Positions 28,885 to 39,487 are shown, numbered from the stretch's first letter. The stretch: DNA of 64,000 bases from Escherichia hormaechei_A (GCA_042434945.1 CP170191.1:2046001-2110000); one strand, 5' to 3'. Numbers and translations: made by a program. Notes: generated by a model from the letters alone, not told the origin.

Positions 28885-28942
28885 CCCTCTGGCAATTTAG
28901 AGGTAATCCTTTATTGGTATGGGTATACTCCAGGGTATGCAC
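28885..28942. promoter_or_regulatory. NarL heptamer cluster between narK and narX
   Basis: Several TACYNMT-type heptamers occur here: TACCCCT/AGAGGTA as an inverted pair, a perfect ATGGGTA at 28919-28925 and further TACTCC/GGGTA half-matches. In E. coli the shared narK-narX region binds NarL at many such sites. Confidence 0.65.
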
Positions 28943-28993
28943 CAGAATAGCGCCATTCCTGCAATCAGGTCACGTCAGGAGCCCGGCAACTCT

Positions 28994-30790
28994 ATGTTAA
29001 AAAGATGTTTATCTCCGCTGACGCTGGTTAACCAGCTGGCGCTTATTGTTCTGCTGTCCACCGCTATCGGTGTGACCGGCATGGCTATTTCTGGCTGGCT
29101 GGTACAGGGTGTACAGGGTAACGCGCATGCCATCAACGAGGCAGGCTCGCTACGTATGCAGAGTTACCGGCTGCTGGCGTCGGTGCCGCTGACGCAGGCT
29201 GACCAACCGCTTATCGACGAAATGGAGCGTACCGCATTCAGCCCTGAACTGGAAAGAGCCGCCATCCGTGACGGTCAGCAATCTCAGCTTAAGGCGCTTC
29301 AGGGCTACTGGCATACCCAGCTGGAGCCTGGGTTAAAGCGGGCGGAAGACCGGGAAACGGTCGCCCGGGACGTCGCCGGGTTTGTGTCACGCATCGATCA
29401 TCTTGTCTCCTCATTCGATCGCACCACAGAGTTACGCATTGACCGTGTGGTGATGGTTCACCGCGCAATGGCGCTGTTTATGGGTTTGCTGCTGATTTTC
29501 ACGGTTATCTGGCTACGCGCGCGGTTGCTTAATCCCTGGAAACAGCTCCTGGCAATGGCGAGTGCCGTCAGTCATCGCGATTTTACCCAACGCGCGAACA
29601 TCAGCGGGCGCAACGAAATGGCGATGCTTGGAACTGCATTGAACAATATGTCTGCAGAACTGGCCGAAAGTTATGCCGTACTTGAGCAGCGGGTTCAGGA
29701 GAAAACCGCCGGGCTGGAGCATAAAAATCAGATCCTCTCTTTTTTATGGCAGGCTAACCGCCGTTTGCATTCCCGCGCCCCGCTGTGTGAACGCCTGTCA
29801 CCTGTACTCAACGGCTTACAGAATTTAACCCTGCTACGTGATATCGAATTGCGGGTGTATGACACTGATGATGAAGAGAATCATCAGGAGTTTACCTGCC
29901 AGCCAGATATGACTTGTGATGATAAAGGCTGCCAGCTCTGCCCGCGCGGCGTATTACCCGTTGGCGATCGCGGCACAACCCTGAAGTGGCGGCTGGCTGA
30001 CTCACATACGCAGTACGGTATTTTGCTGGCGACCCTACCGCAGGGGCGTCATCTTAGCCATGATCAACAACAACTGGTGGATACCCTGGTTGAACAACTC
30101 ACCGCCACGCTGGCGCTGGATCGGCATCAGGAACGTCAGCAACAGTTGATCGTGATGGAAGAGCGTGCCACCATTGCGCGCGAACTGCATGATTCTATTG
30201 CCCAATCTCTCTCTTGCATGAAGATGCAGGTGAGTTGTTTACAGATGCAGGGCGATGCGCTGCCAGAAAGCAGCCGCGAACTGTTAAGTCAGATCCGTAA
30301 CGAACTGAATGCATCCTGGGCGCAGTTGCGTGAATTGCTCACCACATTCCGCTTGCAGCTCACCGAGCCTGGATTACGTCCGGCGCTGGAAGCGAGTTGC
30401 GAAGAGTACAGCGCCAAATTTGGCTTCCCGGTGAAGCTGGATTATCAATTGCCGCCTCGTCTGGTGCCTTCACATCAGGCAATCCACTTGTTGCAAATTG
30501 CCCGTGAGGCATTAAGTAACGCCCTCAAACATTCGCAAGCGAGTGAGGTCGTGGTGACGGTGGCGCAAAACGATAATCAGGTCAAACTGACCGTCCAGGA
30601 TAACGGCTGCGGCGTGCCTGAAAATGCCATCCGCAGCAATCACTACGGCATGATAATAATGCGCGACCGTGCGCAAAGTTTACGAGGCGATTGCCGCGTC
30701 CGCCGTCGTGAATCAGGTGGCACCGAAGTGGTGGTCACCTTTATTCCCGAAAAAACTTTCACAGACGTCCAAGGAGATACCCATGAGTAA
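28994..30790 (+). CDS. narX: Nitrate/nitrite sensor histidine kinase NarX (mosaic gene)
   Basis: 598-residue membrane sensor. The start is the ATG giving [13 protein letters not shown]1 is at about 15-37, and the periplasmic nitrate-sensing P-box [11 protein letters not shown] follows at about 50-60. TM2 (about 152-172), a HAMP domain and a central cysteine module ([16 protein letters not shown]) come next. The HisKA_3 phosphorylation site is in [17 protein letters not shown] (His in RELHDS), followed by an HATPase with DNGCGVP. Residues before about 183 are diverged from E. coli NarX; from [18 protein letters not shown] on (nucleotide about 29,540) they are identical. The sensing half and the signalling half therefore come from different blocks. 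Overlaps narL by 8 bases. Confidence 0.95.
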
Positions 30791-31433
30791 TCAGGAACCG
30801 GCTACTATCCTGCTGATTGACGATCACCCGATGCTGCGAACTGGCGTAAAACAGCTTATCAGTATGGCACCAGATATCACCGTGGTTGGCGAAGCGAGTA
30901 ATGGCGAACAGGGTATTGAACTGGCGGAGTCTCTTGATCCCGATCTGATCCTGTTAGATCTCAATATGCCCGGCATGAACGGTCTGGAAACGCTGGATAA
31001 ACTGCGCGAAAAGTCCCTCTCAGGGCGCATTGTGGTATTCAGCGTCTCTAACCATGAAGAAGATGTGGTCACCGCACTGAAACGCGGCGCGGATGGCTAT
31101 CTGTTAAAAGATATGGAACCGGAAGATCTGCTGAAAGCATTGCATCAGGCAGCTGCTGGCGAAATGGTATTAAGCGAAGCATTAACGCCTGTTCTGGCCG
31201 CCAGCTTGCGCGCTAACCGTGCCACTACTGAGCGCGATGTTAACCAGTTAACCCCACGCGAGCGCGATATTCTCAAGCTGATTGCCCAGGGTTTGCCGAA
31301 CAAGATGATTGCCCGCCGCCTGGATATCACCGAAAGCACAGTAAAAGTGCACGTCAAGCACATGCTGAAGAAAATGAAGCTCAAGTCTCGCGTGGAAGCA
31401 GCGGTATGGGTGCATCAGGAGCGCATTTTCTGA
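30783..31433 (+). CDS. narL: Nitrate/nitrite response regulator NarL
   Basis: 216 residues. The receiver has the acidic pair DD (13-14 region), phospho-acceptor in [10 protein letters not shown] (D59) and K109 in LLKDME. The C-terminal LuxR/GerE helix-turn-helix is [20 protein letters not shown] and onward. It activates narGHJI and narK and represses fumarate and other alternative respiration when nitrate is present. Identical to E. coli NarL as I recall it. The stop abuts the stop of convergent ychO with no gap. Confidence 0.98.
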
Positions 31434-32840
31434 TTACGGTTCCCAGCGCAGTTCGTCGTTTGACAATGCGTCGAACGGTTCGACAAGCGTTAGCGTGATC
31501 TCATTGGAGGAGACACGCTGCCCCTGGTTATCTTCCACCACGGCCGTAAGCCGCCATGTATTTTTCGCCCCTTCCGAATCATCCCATGCAGGCATGATCA
31601 CACTCCAGCCATCGCTGCTGTTGCCGTTTGCCGGTGAGGTCAGGCTGAGCGCCTGGGTATCACCCAGCCAGTGGATCTGCCGGATACCGTGCGTGCTGCG
31701 AATTTGCAGCTTCAGCATCACCGTTTCGCCTGGCTTAAGATCCCACGGCGGCGTGGCCAGATATACCGAGAGGGTTTTGCGCTGACGGAATTCCATCACG
31801 GGCAGATTATCGCGATCGGGTGAATCATAGCGGCTGCCCCGCAGCGAGCGCGTCGCCGCCACTTCCCCGGCGGAAAGCTGTTTCGCCAGCGGCACGCCAA
31901 AACGATAGTTGAGCTTCAGCCCGAGGTTATTCTGGCTAACGCCGCTCTCCCCCTGTTTATGGGCAGCCGTCAGGGTGACCAGCGGTACGGGGGTATAGTT
32001 CAGCCCCAGGTTGACCGCAACCGGGTTGTGATACCCCGTACCGCTGTTAAACAGATCGACGTTATCGCCAAAATACTGTTCAAAGCTGACGCTGGTGTTC
32101 AGGTGGTGAAACCAGGGAAGCCAGGCTTTGGCCGTTACGTCGTATCCGCGCGCCATGCGCTGCTCGCGGATGTCGGAACGCGGCTGCCAGCCAGCGAACG
32201 GCTGGTAGTAATTGGCCGACAGGCGCAGGTTTTCACCCCACGCCTCTGCGCCCAGCCCGGCACGTTGCAGGTTGTCTTCCAGCAGGTTGTCGTAAAAAGT
32301 GTTGTAGCCCAGCAGCCAGTTTCCGGCAACCCAGCGCTGACCTGCCCCGACGTTACTCACCAGCCCGTCTGTCTGCTGCGTCAGCCCAAGCTGGCTCCAG
32401 CTCAGATAGCGGGTGTTGTCGTTCCAGGGGATAAACCAGCTTCCGCTGCTGCCGTTAAAGTTGCCGTCGTCATCCACCAGCACATTGACGTTGGCGTTTC
32501 CCCAGGGTGAAAGCCAGGATTCAATCTGCTCGTTGACTTCCCCGCTCACGGCATCCCGCACCTTGCCAAACGCGAACTGTCGCGCCTGCTGCCCGGCCGT
32601 CAGGCCGTTATCGGTCATACTGGCTTCACCGAATGCCTTAGCCATTTCAGCCAGATGCTTTTCGCCTTCGCTGGTCGGTTGCGCCATGCCGAGATCCGGC
32701 AGACTATCGCCGTTGTTATCAAACGGATTTTGCGCCTGCTGCACGAAGGATTTCGGCGCACCATGAACGGCTCCAGCCGTAAAAAGGGGGAGTAACAGCA
32801 AAAAACGGATGCGGGACGATACAGCCTTCAACGTCGTCAA
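31434..32840 (-). CDS. ychO: Invasin/intimin-type beta-barrel protein YchO
   Basis: 468 residues. It has a signal peptide (about 1-28, cleaved after VHG-A) and an inverse-autotransporter beta-barrel domain of the intimin/invasin type (about 95-320, with NYYQPFAGW and GYDVTAKAWLP). A short C-terminal Ig-like domain (about 355-460) lacks the long adhesin repeats of invasins. It is an outer-membrane protein of unclear role. No terminator is needed against narL because the two stop codons touch. Diverged from E. coli YchO, beginning the longest non-E. coli block. Confidence 0.87.
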   Translation of the reverse strand: MTTLKAVSSRIRFLLLLPLFTAGAVHGAPKSFVQQAQNPFDNNGDSLPDLGMAQPTSEGEKHLAEMAKAFGEASMTDNGLTAGQQARQFAFGKVRDAVSGEVNEQIESWLSPWGNANVNVLVDDDGNFNGSSGSWFIPWNDNTRYLSWSQLGLTQQTDGLVSNVGAGQRWVAGNWLLGYNTFYDNLLEDNLQRAGLGAEAWGENLRLSANYYQPFAGWQPRSDIREQRMARGYDVTAKAWLPWFHHLNTSVSFEQYFGDNVDLFNSGTGYHNPVAVNLGLNYTPVPLVTLTAAHKQGESGVSQNNLGLKLNYRFGVPLAKQLSAGEVAATRSLRGSRYDSPDRDNLPVMEFRQRKTLSVYLATPPWDLKPGETVMLKLQIRSTHGIRQIHWLGDTQALSLTSPANGNSSDGWSVIMPAWDDSEGAKNTWRLTAVVEDNQGQRVSSNEITLTLVEPFDALSNDELRWEP

Positions 32841-32938
32841 TCAGAACCTGTGTTTATGAACAAACACTTATTATGTTAACGCCATAAGTCCTGAAAACCA
32901 GTCTTAAGAGAAATTTCAGGAATATCCTGAAAAGATTT

Positions 32939-33003
32939 GTCGGGTGGCGGCTTCGCCTTACCCGACCTACAAATTCGTACCGGTGCGAAGCCGCCACCCG
33001 ACG
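32939..33003. repeat. REP pair (BIME) between ychO and nasA
   Basis: GTCGGGTGGCGGCTTCG...CGAAGCCGCCACCCGAC forms a long inverted repeat around a short loop, of the type abundant in Enterobacter and Klebsiella genomes. It follows the nasA stop and may stabilise the operon's 3' end. Confidence 0.85.
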
Positions 33004-33014
33004 CCCTTACACTA

Positions 33015-35492
33015 TTATCCCAACAGCGCTTTCAGCTCCGGCACGCAGGAACCACAGTTCGTGCCGCAGCGCAGCTTCACGCCCAGCGCTGGGGCAGAAT
33101 CACAGCCTCCGGCTATTGCCTTACGTATCGTATTTTCACCCACGCTGAAGCAGCTACAGATAATTCGCCCGGGATCGGCATCTTCGTCCGGCCGTTGCCC
33201 GTGCAGCAGCGCATGGCGTTCAGCAAGTTGGACGGGCGCAGCAGCAAAGGCTTCTTCAATAAACGCATGCGCCAGCGCCGGCAGCGTATGGCCCTCCCAG
33301 TAGCCCAGCATCAGCTCACCGTGATGCCAGGCGAGCACGCTGCTGCGTTCTCCCGTCTGTGCCACCTGTAACTGCCAGCCCCGACCGCTGGCGTACGCCA
33401 TGATCCACGACAGCAACGGCTGCTCCCCCGCCACCGTCAGACGTGAGGCTTTACGCCACCAGCAGACCGACGGCGGCAGCGCTGGCAGCTCGCGGGCATA
33501 CAGTTCACCCTGCCAGGCCGGTAGCCAGGGCAGGATCCTCACCGCGGTTTGTTTACTCTCCGGCTGGCCGGACCCGGCATCAACCCGCCCTTCCACCAGC
33601 GCATTGACCTTACCCTGGCGGGCAAATTGCGCGTTCCAGTGCATCGGCGCAAACAGCTCGCCTGCACGCTGCGCGGTGGAAATACGTACTCTGGCAACCA
33701 TCACTCCGCGCGGGGAACTTACCCGCGCCAGCTGGCCGTCAGTCAGCCCGGCGCGCGCCGCATCGGTTGCGTTCATCTCAACAAAAGGCTCATCGATATG
33801 CTGCATCAGACGCGGAACATACCCCGTGCGCGTCATGGTGTGCCACTGATCGCGGATCCGCCCGGTATTCAGTATCAAGGGGTACAATTCGTCGACGCCT
33901 GCCCCATGCGGGGAGGGGTCAACCGGAACAAGCGTTCTTTGCGGGAAATCACCGGCATGCCACTGATACGGCGCCAGCTCGTCCCACGCCTCTCGCGACA
34001 GCGACGCCAGTTCGCGCAGGTTTAGCGCCCGTTCGCCGTTATTTTCAAACGCCGTCAGCGCCGCATGTTCACAAAATATCTCCTGAGGGTGTTCCCAGGC
34101 GAAGGCATCGCCATAACCGAGCTGGTCTGCGATCCGGGCGATGATCCACCAGTCCGGTCTGGCCTCGCCCGGCGCAGGCAGTAAGGCGCGCTGGCGGGAG
34201 ATACGGCGTTCTGAATTGGTCACCGTGCCGTTTTTCTCGCCCCAGCCCAGGGCGGGAAAACGGATATGGGCAAACCGGCTGGTGTCCGTCTCCTGCATCA
34301 CCTCAGATACCATGACCAGCGGGCAGGCCGCCAGCGCCTGGCACACCGCGTGGCTGTCGGGAAGTGAAACGGCAGGGTTGGTGCCCATGATCCACACCGC
34401 CTTCACCTCGCCGCGGGCAATGGCGTCAAACAGTTCCACCGCCATCAGGCCCGGGGTCTGCGCCAGCCGTTCCGTTCCCCAAAAACGCGCCACGCGCGCG
34501 AGATCGTCCGGCTCGAAGTTCATGTGCGCCGCCAGCTGATTCGCCAGTCCCCCCACTTCCCGCCCGCCCATGGCATTTGGCTGTCCGGTCAGCGAAAACG
34601 GGCCGCAGCCAGGACGGTTGAACTTCCCGCTGGCAAGATGCACGTTAATGATGGCGTTGCACTTGTCGCTGCCGCTGGAGGACTGGTTGATCCCCATGGT
34701 GTAGAGCGTGATCGCGCGTGGCGCGGTGACAAACCAGTCGTAGAAGGTGCCAATCTCGTCTGAAGGCAGATCGCAAAACGCCGCCACGCGAGGGATCGGC
34801 CACTCGCCGCGCCCCTGAATCAGATTGAGCAACCCCACAAACAGCCCGGCGTCACTGCCGGGTCTGAGCGCGAGGTGGAGATCGGCGATATCGCAGGTGG
34901 CGGTTTTACGCGGATCGATCACGACCACTTTCATCTGCGGATTGTTGTGTTTTGCCTGCACCAGCCGCTGATACAGCACCGGATGCGTCCAGGCCGCGTT
35001 CGAGCCAACGAGTACCACCAGATCGCTGTTTTCCACGTCCTCGTAGCTGCACGGCACCACGTCTTCACCGAAGGCGCGTTTGTAGCCCACCACCGCCGAT
35101 GACATGCACAGCCGCGAGTTGGTATCAATGTTCGCCGCCCCGATAAAGCCTTTCATCAGCTTGTTGGCGGCATAGTAATCCTCGGTCAACAGCTGGCCGG
35201 AGGCATAAAACGCCACCGCCTGCGGCCCCCATTCGTTGATAATGTTCCGCAGCCGCTCGCCCGCTTCGCCCAGCGCCTGCGGCCATGCCACCTCCCGGCC
35301 ATCGACAACCGGGCGCAGCAGGCGTCCCTGTAGCCCCGTGGTTTCCCCAAGGGCAGATCCTTTTACGCACAGACGACCGAAATTCGCCGGATGAGTTTCA
35401 TCCCCCCGAATGCTCACCTTTTCACCGTCTGCGCTGGCGACCACGCCGCAGCCCACCCCGCAGTAAGGGCACGTTGTCCGGGTTTCCGTCAT
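33015..35492 (-). CDS. nasA: Assimilatory nitrate reductase catalytic subunit NasA
   Basis: 825-residue cytoplasmic molybdoenzyme reducing nitrate to nitrite for nitrogen assimilation. The N-terminal [4Fe-4S] site is C8, C11, C15 and C42 (CPYCGVGC). The bis-MGD body includes INQSSSGSDKCNAIINVH and the C-terminal molydopterin dinucleotide-binding region. A C-terminal BFD-like [2Fe-2S] domain (ICSCFSVGENTIRKAI ... CGTNCGSC) is present, as in Klebsiella NasA. Electrons are expected from the NasC part of the neighbouring polypeptide. Its start overlaps the nasB stop by 4 bases (ATGA). Confidence 0.95.
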   Translation of the reverse strand: MTETRTTCPYCGVGCGVVASADGEKVSIRGDETHPANFGRLCVKGSALGETTGLQGRLLRPVVDGREVAWPQALGEAGERLRNIINEWGPQAVAFYASGQLLTEDYYAANKLMKGFIGAANIDTNSRLCMSSAVVGYKRAFGEDVVPCSYEDVENSDLVVLVGSNAAWTHPVLYQRLVQAKHNNPQMKVVVIDPRKTATCDIADLHLALRPGSDAGLFVGLLNLIQGRGEWPIPRVAAFCDLPSDEIGTFYDWFVTAPRAITLYTMGINQSSSGSDKCNAIINVHLASGKFNRPGCGPFSLTGQPNAMGGREVGGLANQLAAHMNFEPDDLARVARFWGTERLAQTPGLMAVELFDAIARGEVKAVWIMGTNPAVSLPDSHAVCQALAACPLVMVSEVMQETDTSRFAHIRFPALGWGEKNGTVTNSERRISRQRALLPAPGEARPDWWIIARIADQLGYGDAFAWEHPQEIFCEHAALTAFENNGERALNLRELASLSREAWDELAPYQWHAGDFPQRTLVPVDPSPHGAGVDELYPLILNTGRIRDQWHTMTRTGYVPRLMQHIDEPFVEMNATDAARAGLTDGQLARVSSPRGVMVARVRISTAQRAGELFAPMHWNAQFARQGKVNALVEGRVDAGSGQPESKQTAVRILPWLPAWQGELYARELPALPPSVCWWRKASRLTVAGEQPLLSWIMAYASGRGWQLQVAQTGERSSVLAWHHGELMLGYWEGHTLPALAHAFIEEAFAAAPVQLAERHALLHGQRPDEDADPGRIICSCFSVGENTIRKAIAGGCDSAPALGVKLRCGTNCGSCVPELKALLG

Positions 35493-38400
35493 GAGGCCTC
35501 CGCGCGCATCACCAGCTCTTCATTTCCAACCCACACCTTGCCGTTTTCGATTTTTACCGGCCAGGCACGCACCGCAGGCGCCCCGCTCTCAGCCTGACAC
35601 CCGTCGCGCAGACGAATACGTTGCTTGTAGAGCGGCGAGATCACCACCGGTTCCCCCGCCGCATCGCCGAGGATGCCGCGTGAAAGCACGTTCGCGCGGC
35701 TGCCCGGCTCCCGATCGTCGAGGGCATAAACGGTTTTGCCAAAGCGGAACAGCGCAATCGGTTTGCGCCCAAGATGCGCGCCAATGCCCGCCTGCTCCGG
35801 GATCTCGTCGATATTACAAATTTCCTGCCAGCGCTTGTTCTCCTCCGCGGCGGGGACGTTCACCGCGGTGCGGAACAGCGCCAGGCGGTCAGGATCGTTA
35901 AGGGTGGTTTGCCATTCGCACTGGTAGGTCTCCACCACCCGGGCCATCTCCTGCTCCAGCTCGTGGGCGATCCCCAGGCTGTCGTTGAGGATCACCTCGC
36001 GCAGATAGTCGAGGCCGCCTTCCAGGTTATCCATCCAGGTACTGGTGCGTTGCAGACGATCTGCCGTGCGAATGTAGAACATCAGGAAACGGTCAACGGT
36101 GCGGATCAGCGTTTCGTCGTCCAGATCGCTGGCGAAGAGATCCGCGTGGCGCGGCTTCATCCCGCCGTTGCCGCACAGATAGAGGTTCCAGCCTTTGTCC
36201 GTGGCAATCACCCCTACGTCTTTGCTCTGCGCCTCTGCGCACTCACGGGTACAGCCGGAGACCGCCATTTTGATTTTGTGCGGCGCGCGCAGCCCCTTGT
36301 AGCGGTGTTCCAGCCTGACCGCGAGGCCGGTGGAATCCTGCACGCCGTAGCGGCACCAGGTCGACCCGACGCAGGATTTCACCGTGCGCAGGGATTTCCC
36401 GTAAGCATGTCCGGTCTCAAACCCGGCCTCTACCAGCGCCTGCCAGATTTCCGGCAACTGTTCGAGCGTGGCGCCAAACAGGTCAATACGCTGCCCGCCG
36501 GTAATTTTGCTGTAAAGGCTATAGCGTTTCGCGATCTGGCCGATGGCGATCAGCCCGTCGGCGGTCACTTCACCCGCAGGCATCCGCGGGACGATGGAGT
36601 AGGTTCCGTCCTTCTGAATATTGGCGAAATAGCGGTCGTTGGTGTCCTGCAACGGCAGATGCGCCGGTTTCAGCAGATACTCGTTCCAGCAGGAAGCCAA
36701 TACCGATCCCACCAGCGGCTTACAGATCTCGCACCCGTGTCCCTGACCGTAGCGGCTGATAAGCTGGTCGAAGGTGCGGATATGGTTGACGCGCACCAGG
36801 TGATAAATCTCCTGACGCGAGTACGGGAAGTGTTCGCAGATATCCTTTTTCACCTCCACGCCCTGCTCTGCAAGCTGGAACTCCATCACCTGCTTCACCA
36901 GCGCGCTACAGCCTCCGCAGCCGGTCGCCGCTTTGGTGCACTGCTTAATGGCGCCGATATCCGTCGCACCCGCGCTTACCGCCTGGCAGATATCCCCTTT
37001 GCTGACGTTATGACACGAACAGATCTGCGCGCTTTCCGGCAGCGCCGCCACGCCCAGCGCTTTCGGCGCGCTGCCTGACGATACGGGTAAGATCAGCGTT
37101 TCCGGTTCTTTTGGCAGGCTGATGCCGTTGAGCATCATCTGCACCAGCGTGGCGTATTCGCTGGCATCGCCCACCAGCACGCCACCCAGCAGGGTTTTGC
37201 TGTCGTGGCTGACCACAATCTTTTTGTAGATTTGCTGCGGCCCGTGCGTCCACTGGTAGCTCAGCGCGCCCGGCGTGCGCCCGTGGGCATCGCCAAACGA
37301 CGCCACATCCACGCCCAGCAACTTGAGTTTGGTACTCATATCCGCGCCGGTGAAGCGCTTCTCCTCACCCGCCAGCACAGCGGCGGCCACGCGCGCCATC
37401 TGGTAGCCCGGGGCCACCAGGCCAAAGATTTTCCCCTCCCACAGCGCGCATTCACCGATGGCAAGCACATCCGGATCGGAGGTCCGGCAGCCGTCGTCAA
37501 TACAGATCCCGCCGCGCTCGCCGACAGCCAGCCCGCTGCTGCGCGCCAGCGCGTCCTGCGGACGAATACCAGCAGAGAAGACCACCATGTCCGTTTCCAG
37601 CTGTTCACCATCGGCAAAGCGCAGCACCAGCCCGTCGTCTGCGGTGGCAATCTCCGTCGTCGATTTACTGGTGTGTACCCCTACGCCCAGCGCCTCAATT
37701 TTCTTGCGCAACATTGCCGCGCCGTCGCTGTCGAGCTGCACCGCCATCAGGTTAGGCGCAAACTCCACCACGTGGGTTTCCAGCCCGAGCTGCTTAAGCG
37801 CATTCGCCGCCTCCAGCCCCAGCAGGCCGCCGCCAATCACCACACCGCGGCGAGAGCCTGCCGCATGGGCCGCAATGTTGTCCAGATCGTCGAGGGTGCG
37901 GTAGACAAAACAACCCGGCAGATCGTTGCCCGGAACGGGTGGTACGAACGGGTACGAGCCGGTCGCCAGCACCAGCTTGTCCCAGTGAGTCTCATGACCA
38001 CTGGCGGTACGCACTACGTGTGCATCACGATCGATAGCGACGATCTGCTGCGAGAGGCGCAGCTCAATGCCGTTATCGGCAAAGAACTCCCCCGCCACCA
38101 TCGAGAGCGAGTCCGCGCTGCGTCCGCCAAAATATTCCGACAGATGCACGCGGTCATAGGCCGCATAGCGCTCTTCGCCAAAAACAATAATCTGATATTG
38201 CTGATGCAAATTGCGGTTAACGCAGTCTTCGAGGAAATGATGGCCGACCATACCGTGCCCAACCACCACCAGAGTAGGTTTTGTCATAGCGTTCTGTCCT
38301 GCAACCTGCGGTTGCGTTGTGAAACGATCGAACAGCCAGTCCGCGTGGGCGGGCGCAGCCGTTGCCAGTAAATCGGTAAAGGTTGCCGCGCTGCGGCAGT

Positions 38401-39475
38401 CACCCATCAGCAGCACGCCAGCCAGCGCCCCCTGATGGATCAGTAAACGTCGATAGTGACGGGTCAGCGGGTCCCATGAACTCCAGACCACATCGTCCGC
38501 CTGCGCCGTCGCGCGTCCGAGGCTGAACAGCGCCACGCCGGTCACCTTAAGGCGCACGCCGTTGTCGGTCAGGGTAAACGGCGCGGTGACCTCCCCGGCC
38601 AGCCGCGCGGCAAGAATATCCGCCTGCGCCAGACAGGGGGCCACCAGGCCAAACGTCTGGCCGTCAATTTCGCAGCACTCGCCGATGGCGTAGATATCCG
38701 GCACGGAGGTTTGCATCTGCTGATCCACCACGATGCCGCGCGCGCAGCGAATGCCGCTGGCTTTTGCCAGCGCGACGTTGGGCTGCACGCCCGTGGCCAG
38801 CACCACGCGCGTGGCGGCGATGCGGCGTCCGTCGAGCAACGTCACGGCATCGTCAGCGATGGCCGTGATGCCGGAGGCGAGTTCACAGCGTACGCCCCGC
38901 TTCGCCAGCGCCTCGTCAAGCAGCAGTCCCGCCTGCTGATCCAGCTGCTGTTCCATCAGCCACGTGCCGCGATGGATAAGCGTGACGTTGTCACCGTTTC
39001 GCGCCAGCGCTGCCGCTGCCTCCACGCCGAGTACGCCGCCGCCCAGCACTACCGCCGGCCCGGAGATATTCTGGATGGCGCGGGTCTCTGCCAGGGTGCG
39101 AAAGGTGAACACATGCGGTGCATCGCCGCCGCGGATCGGCGGCACTACAGGGGTAGACCCGGTGGCAAACACCAGCGCATCCCAGCCCAGCGTGCGAGCA
39201 GAGGTATGTACTTCACGCGCGTTGACGTCTACTGCGAGCGCCTTTTCTCCTCGCAGCACCGTCACGCCTCGTGCCGTGTACCAGTCTTCATCGTGCAGAC
39301 AGATGTGCTCCGCCTGCTTTTCACCACCCAGCACCGGTGAAAGCTGGATGCGGTTGTACGCCTGCTCAGGCTCGTCACCGATGACGGTGACAGCGAAACG
39401 ACCGGGAACACTCCCGGTGAGCGACGCAATCAGCCGGGTTGCCGCCATACCATTACCGATAATGACCAGTCGCAT
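35489..39475 (-). CDS. nasB: Fused NasC-NasB: NADH-dependent electron-transfer unit joined to siroheme nitrite reductase with NirD tail
   Basis: One frame of 1328 codons. Residues 1-396 are a pyridine-nucleotide-disulfide oxidoreductase (FAD motif VIIGNGMAA, NADH motif VLGGGVLGVEAA), equal to NasC, which feeds NasA. A second flavoprotein unit starts at M397 (MTKPTLVVVGHGMVG). It is followed by two BFD-type [2Fe-2S] regions (CSCHNVSKGDICQ...CGGC and CEIC), the siroheme/[4Fe-4S] part (SCVGSTWCRYG, SGCTRECAEA) and a C-terminal NirD-like Rieske fold without cysteine ligands. Residues 397-1328 match the known NasB layout. Reading one frame over, the junction contains CTA-TGA, so a one-base indel would restore two genes overlapping by ATGA. 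The fusion could therefore be real or an artefact. A good Shine-Dalgarno AGGGGG precedes 39475. Confidence 0.9.
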   Translation of the reverse strand: MRLVIIGNGMAATRLIASLTGSVPGRFAVTVIGDEPEQAYNRIQLSPVLGGEKQAEHICLHDEDWYTARGVTVLRGEKALAVDVNAREVHTSARTLGWDALVFATGSTPVVPPIRGGDAPHVFTFRTLAETRAIQNISGPAVVLGGGVLGVEAAAALARNGDNVTLIHRGTWLMEQQLDQQAGLLLDEALAKRGVRCELASGITAIADDAVTLLDGRRIAATRVVLATGVQPNVALAKASGIRCARGIVVDQQMQTSVPDIYAIGECCEIDGQTFGLVAPCLAQADILAARLAGEVTAPFTLTDNGVRLKVTGVALFSLGRATAQADDVVWSSWDPLTRHYRRLLIHQGALAGVLLMGDCRSAATFTDLLATAAPAHADWLFDRFTTQPQVAGQNAMTKPTLVVVGHGMVGHHFLEDCVNRNLHQQYQIIVFGEERYAAYDRVHLSEYFGGRSADSLSMVAGEFFADNGIELRLSQQIVAIDRDAHVVRTASGHETHWDKLVLATGSYPFVPPVPGNDLPGCFVYRTLDDLDNIAAHAAGSRRGVVIGGGLLGLEAANALKQLGLETHVVEFAPNLMAVQLDSDGAAMLRKKIEALGVGVHTSKSTTEIATADDGLVLRFADGEQLETDMVVFSAGIRPQDALARSSGLAVGERGGICIDDGCRTSDPDVLAIGECALWEGKIFGLVAPGYQMARVAAAVLAGEEKRFTGADMSTKLKLLGVDVASFGDAHGRTPGALSYQWTHGPQQIYKKIVVSHDSKTLLGGVLVGDASEYATLVQMMLNGISLPKEPETLILPVSSGSAPKALGVAALPESAQICSCHNVSKGDICQAVSAGATDIGAIKQCTKAATGCGGCSALVKQVMEFQLAEQGVEVKKDICEHFPYSRQEIYHLVRVNHIRTFDQLISRYGQGHGCEICKPLVGSVLASCWNEYLLKPAHLPLQDTNDRYFANIQKDGTYSIVPRMPAGEVTADGLIAIGQIAKRYSLYSKITGGQRIDLFGATLEQLPEIWQALVEAGFETGHAYGKSLRTVKSCVGSTWCRYGVQDSTGLAVRLEHRYKGLRAPHKIKMAVSGCTRECAEAQSKDVGVIATDKGWNLYLCGNGGMKPRHADLFASDLDDETLIRTVDRFLMFYIRTADRLQRTSTWMDNLEGGLDYLREVILNDSLGIAHELEQEMARVVETYQCEWQTTLNDPDRLALFRTAVNVPAAEENKRWQEICNIDEIPEQAGIGAHLGRKPIALFRFGKTVYALDDREPGSRANVLSRGILGDAAGEPVVISPLYKQRIRLRDGCQAESGAPAVRAWPVKIENGKVWVGNEELVMRAEAS

Positions 39476-39487
39476 CGTGCCCCCTCA

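Noticed and set aside
35774..38371. Two long plus-strand frames (434 and 388 codons) opposite the nasC-nasB fusion
   Set aside because: Mirror of a GC-rich gene; no recognisable domain and conflict with a clear nitrite reductase.
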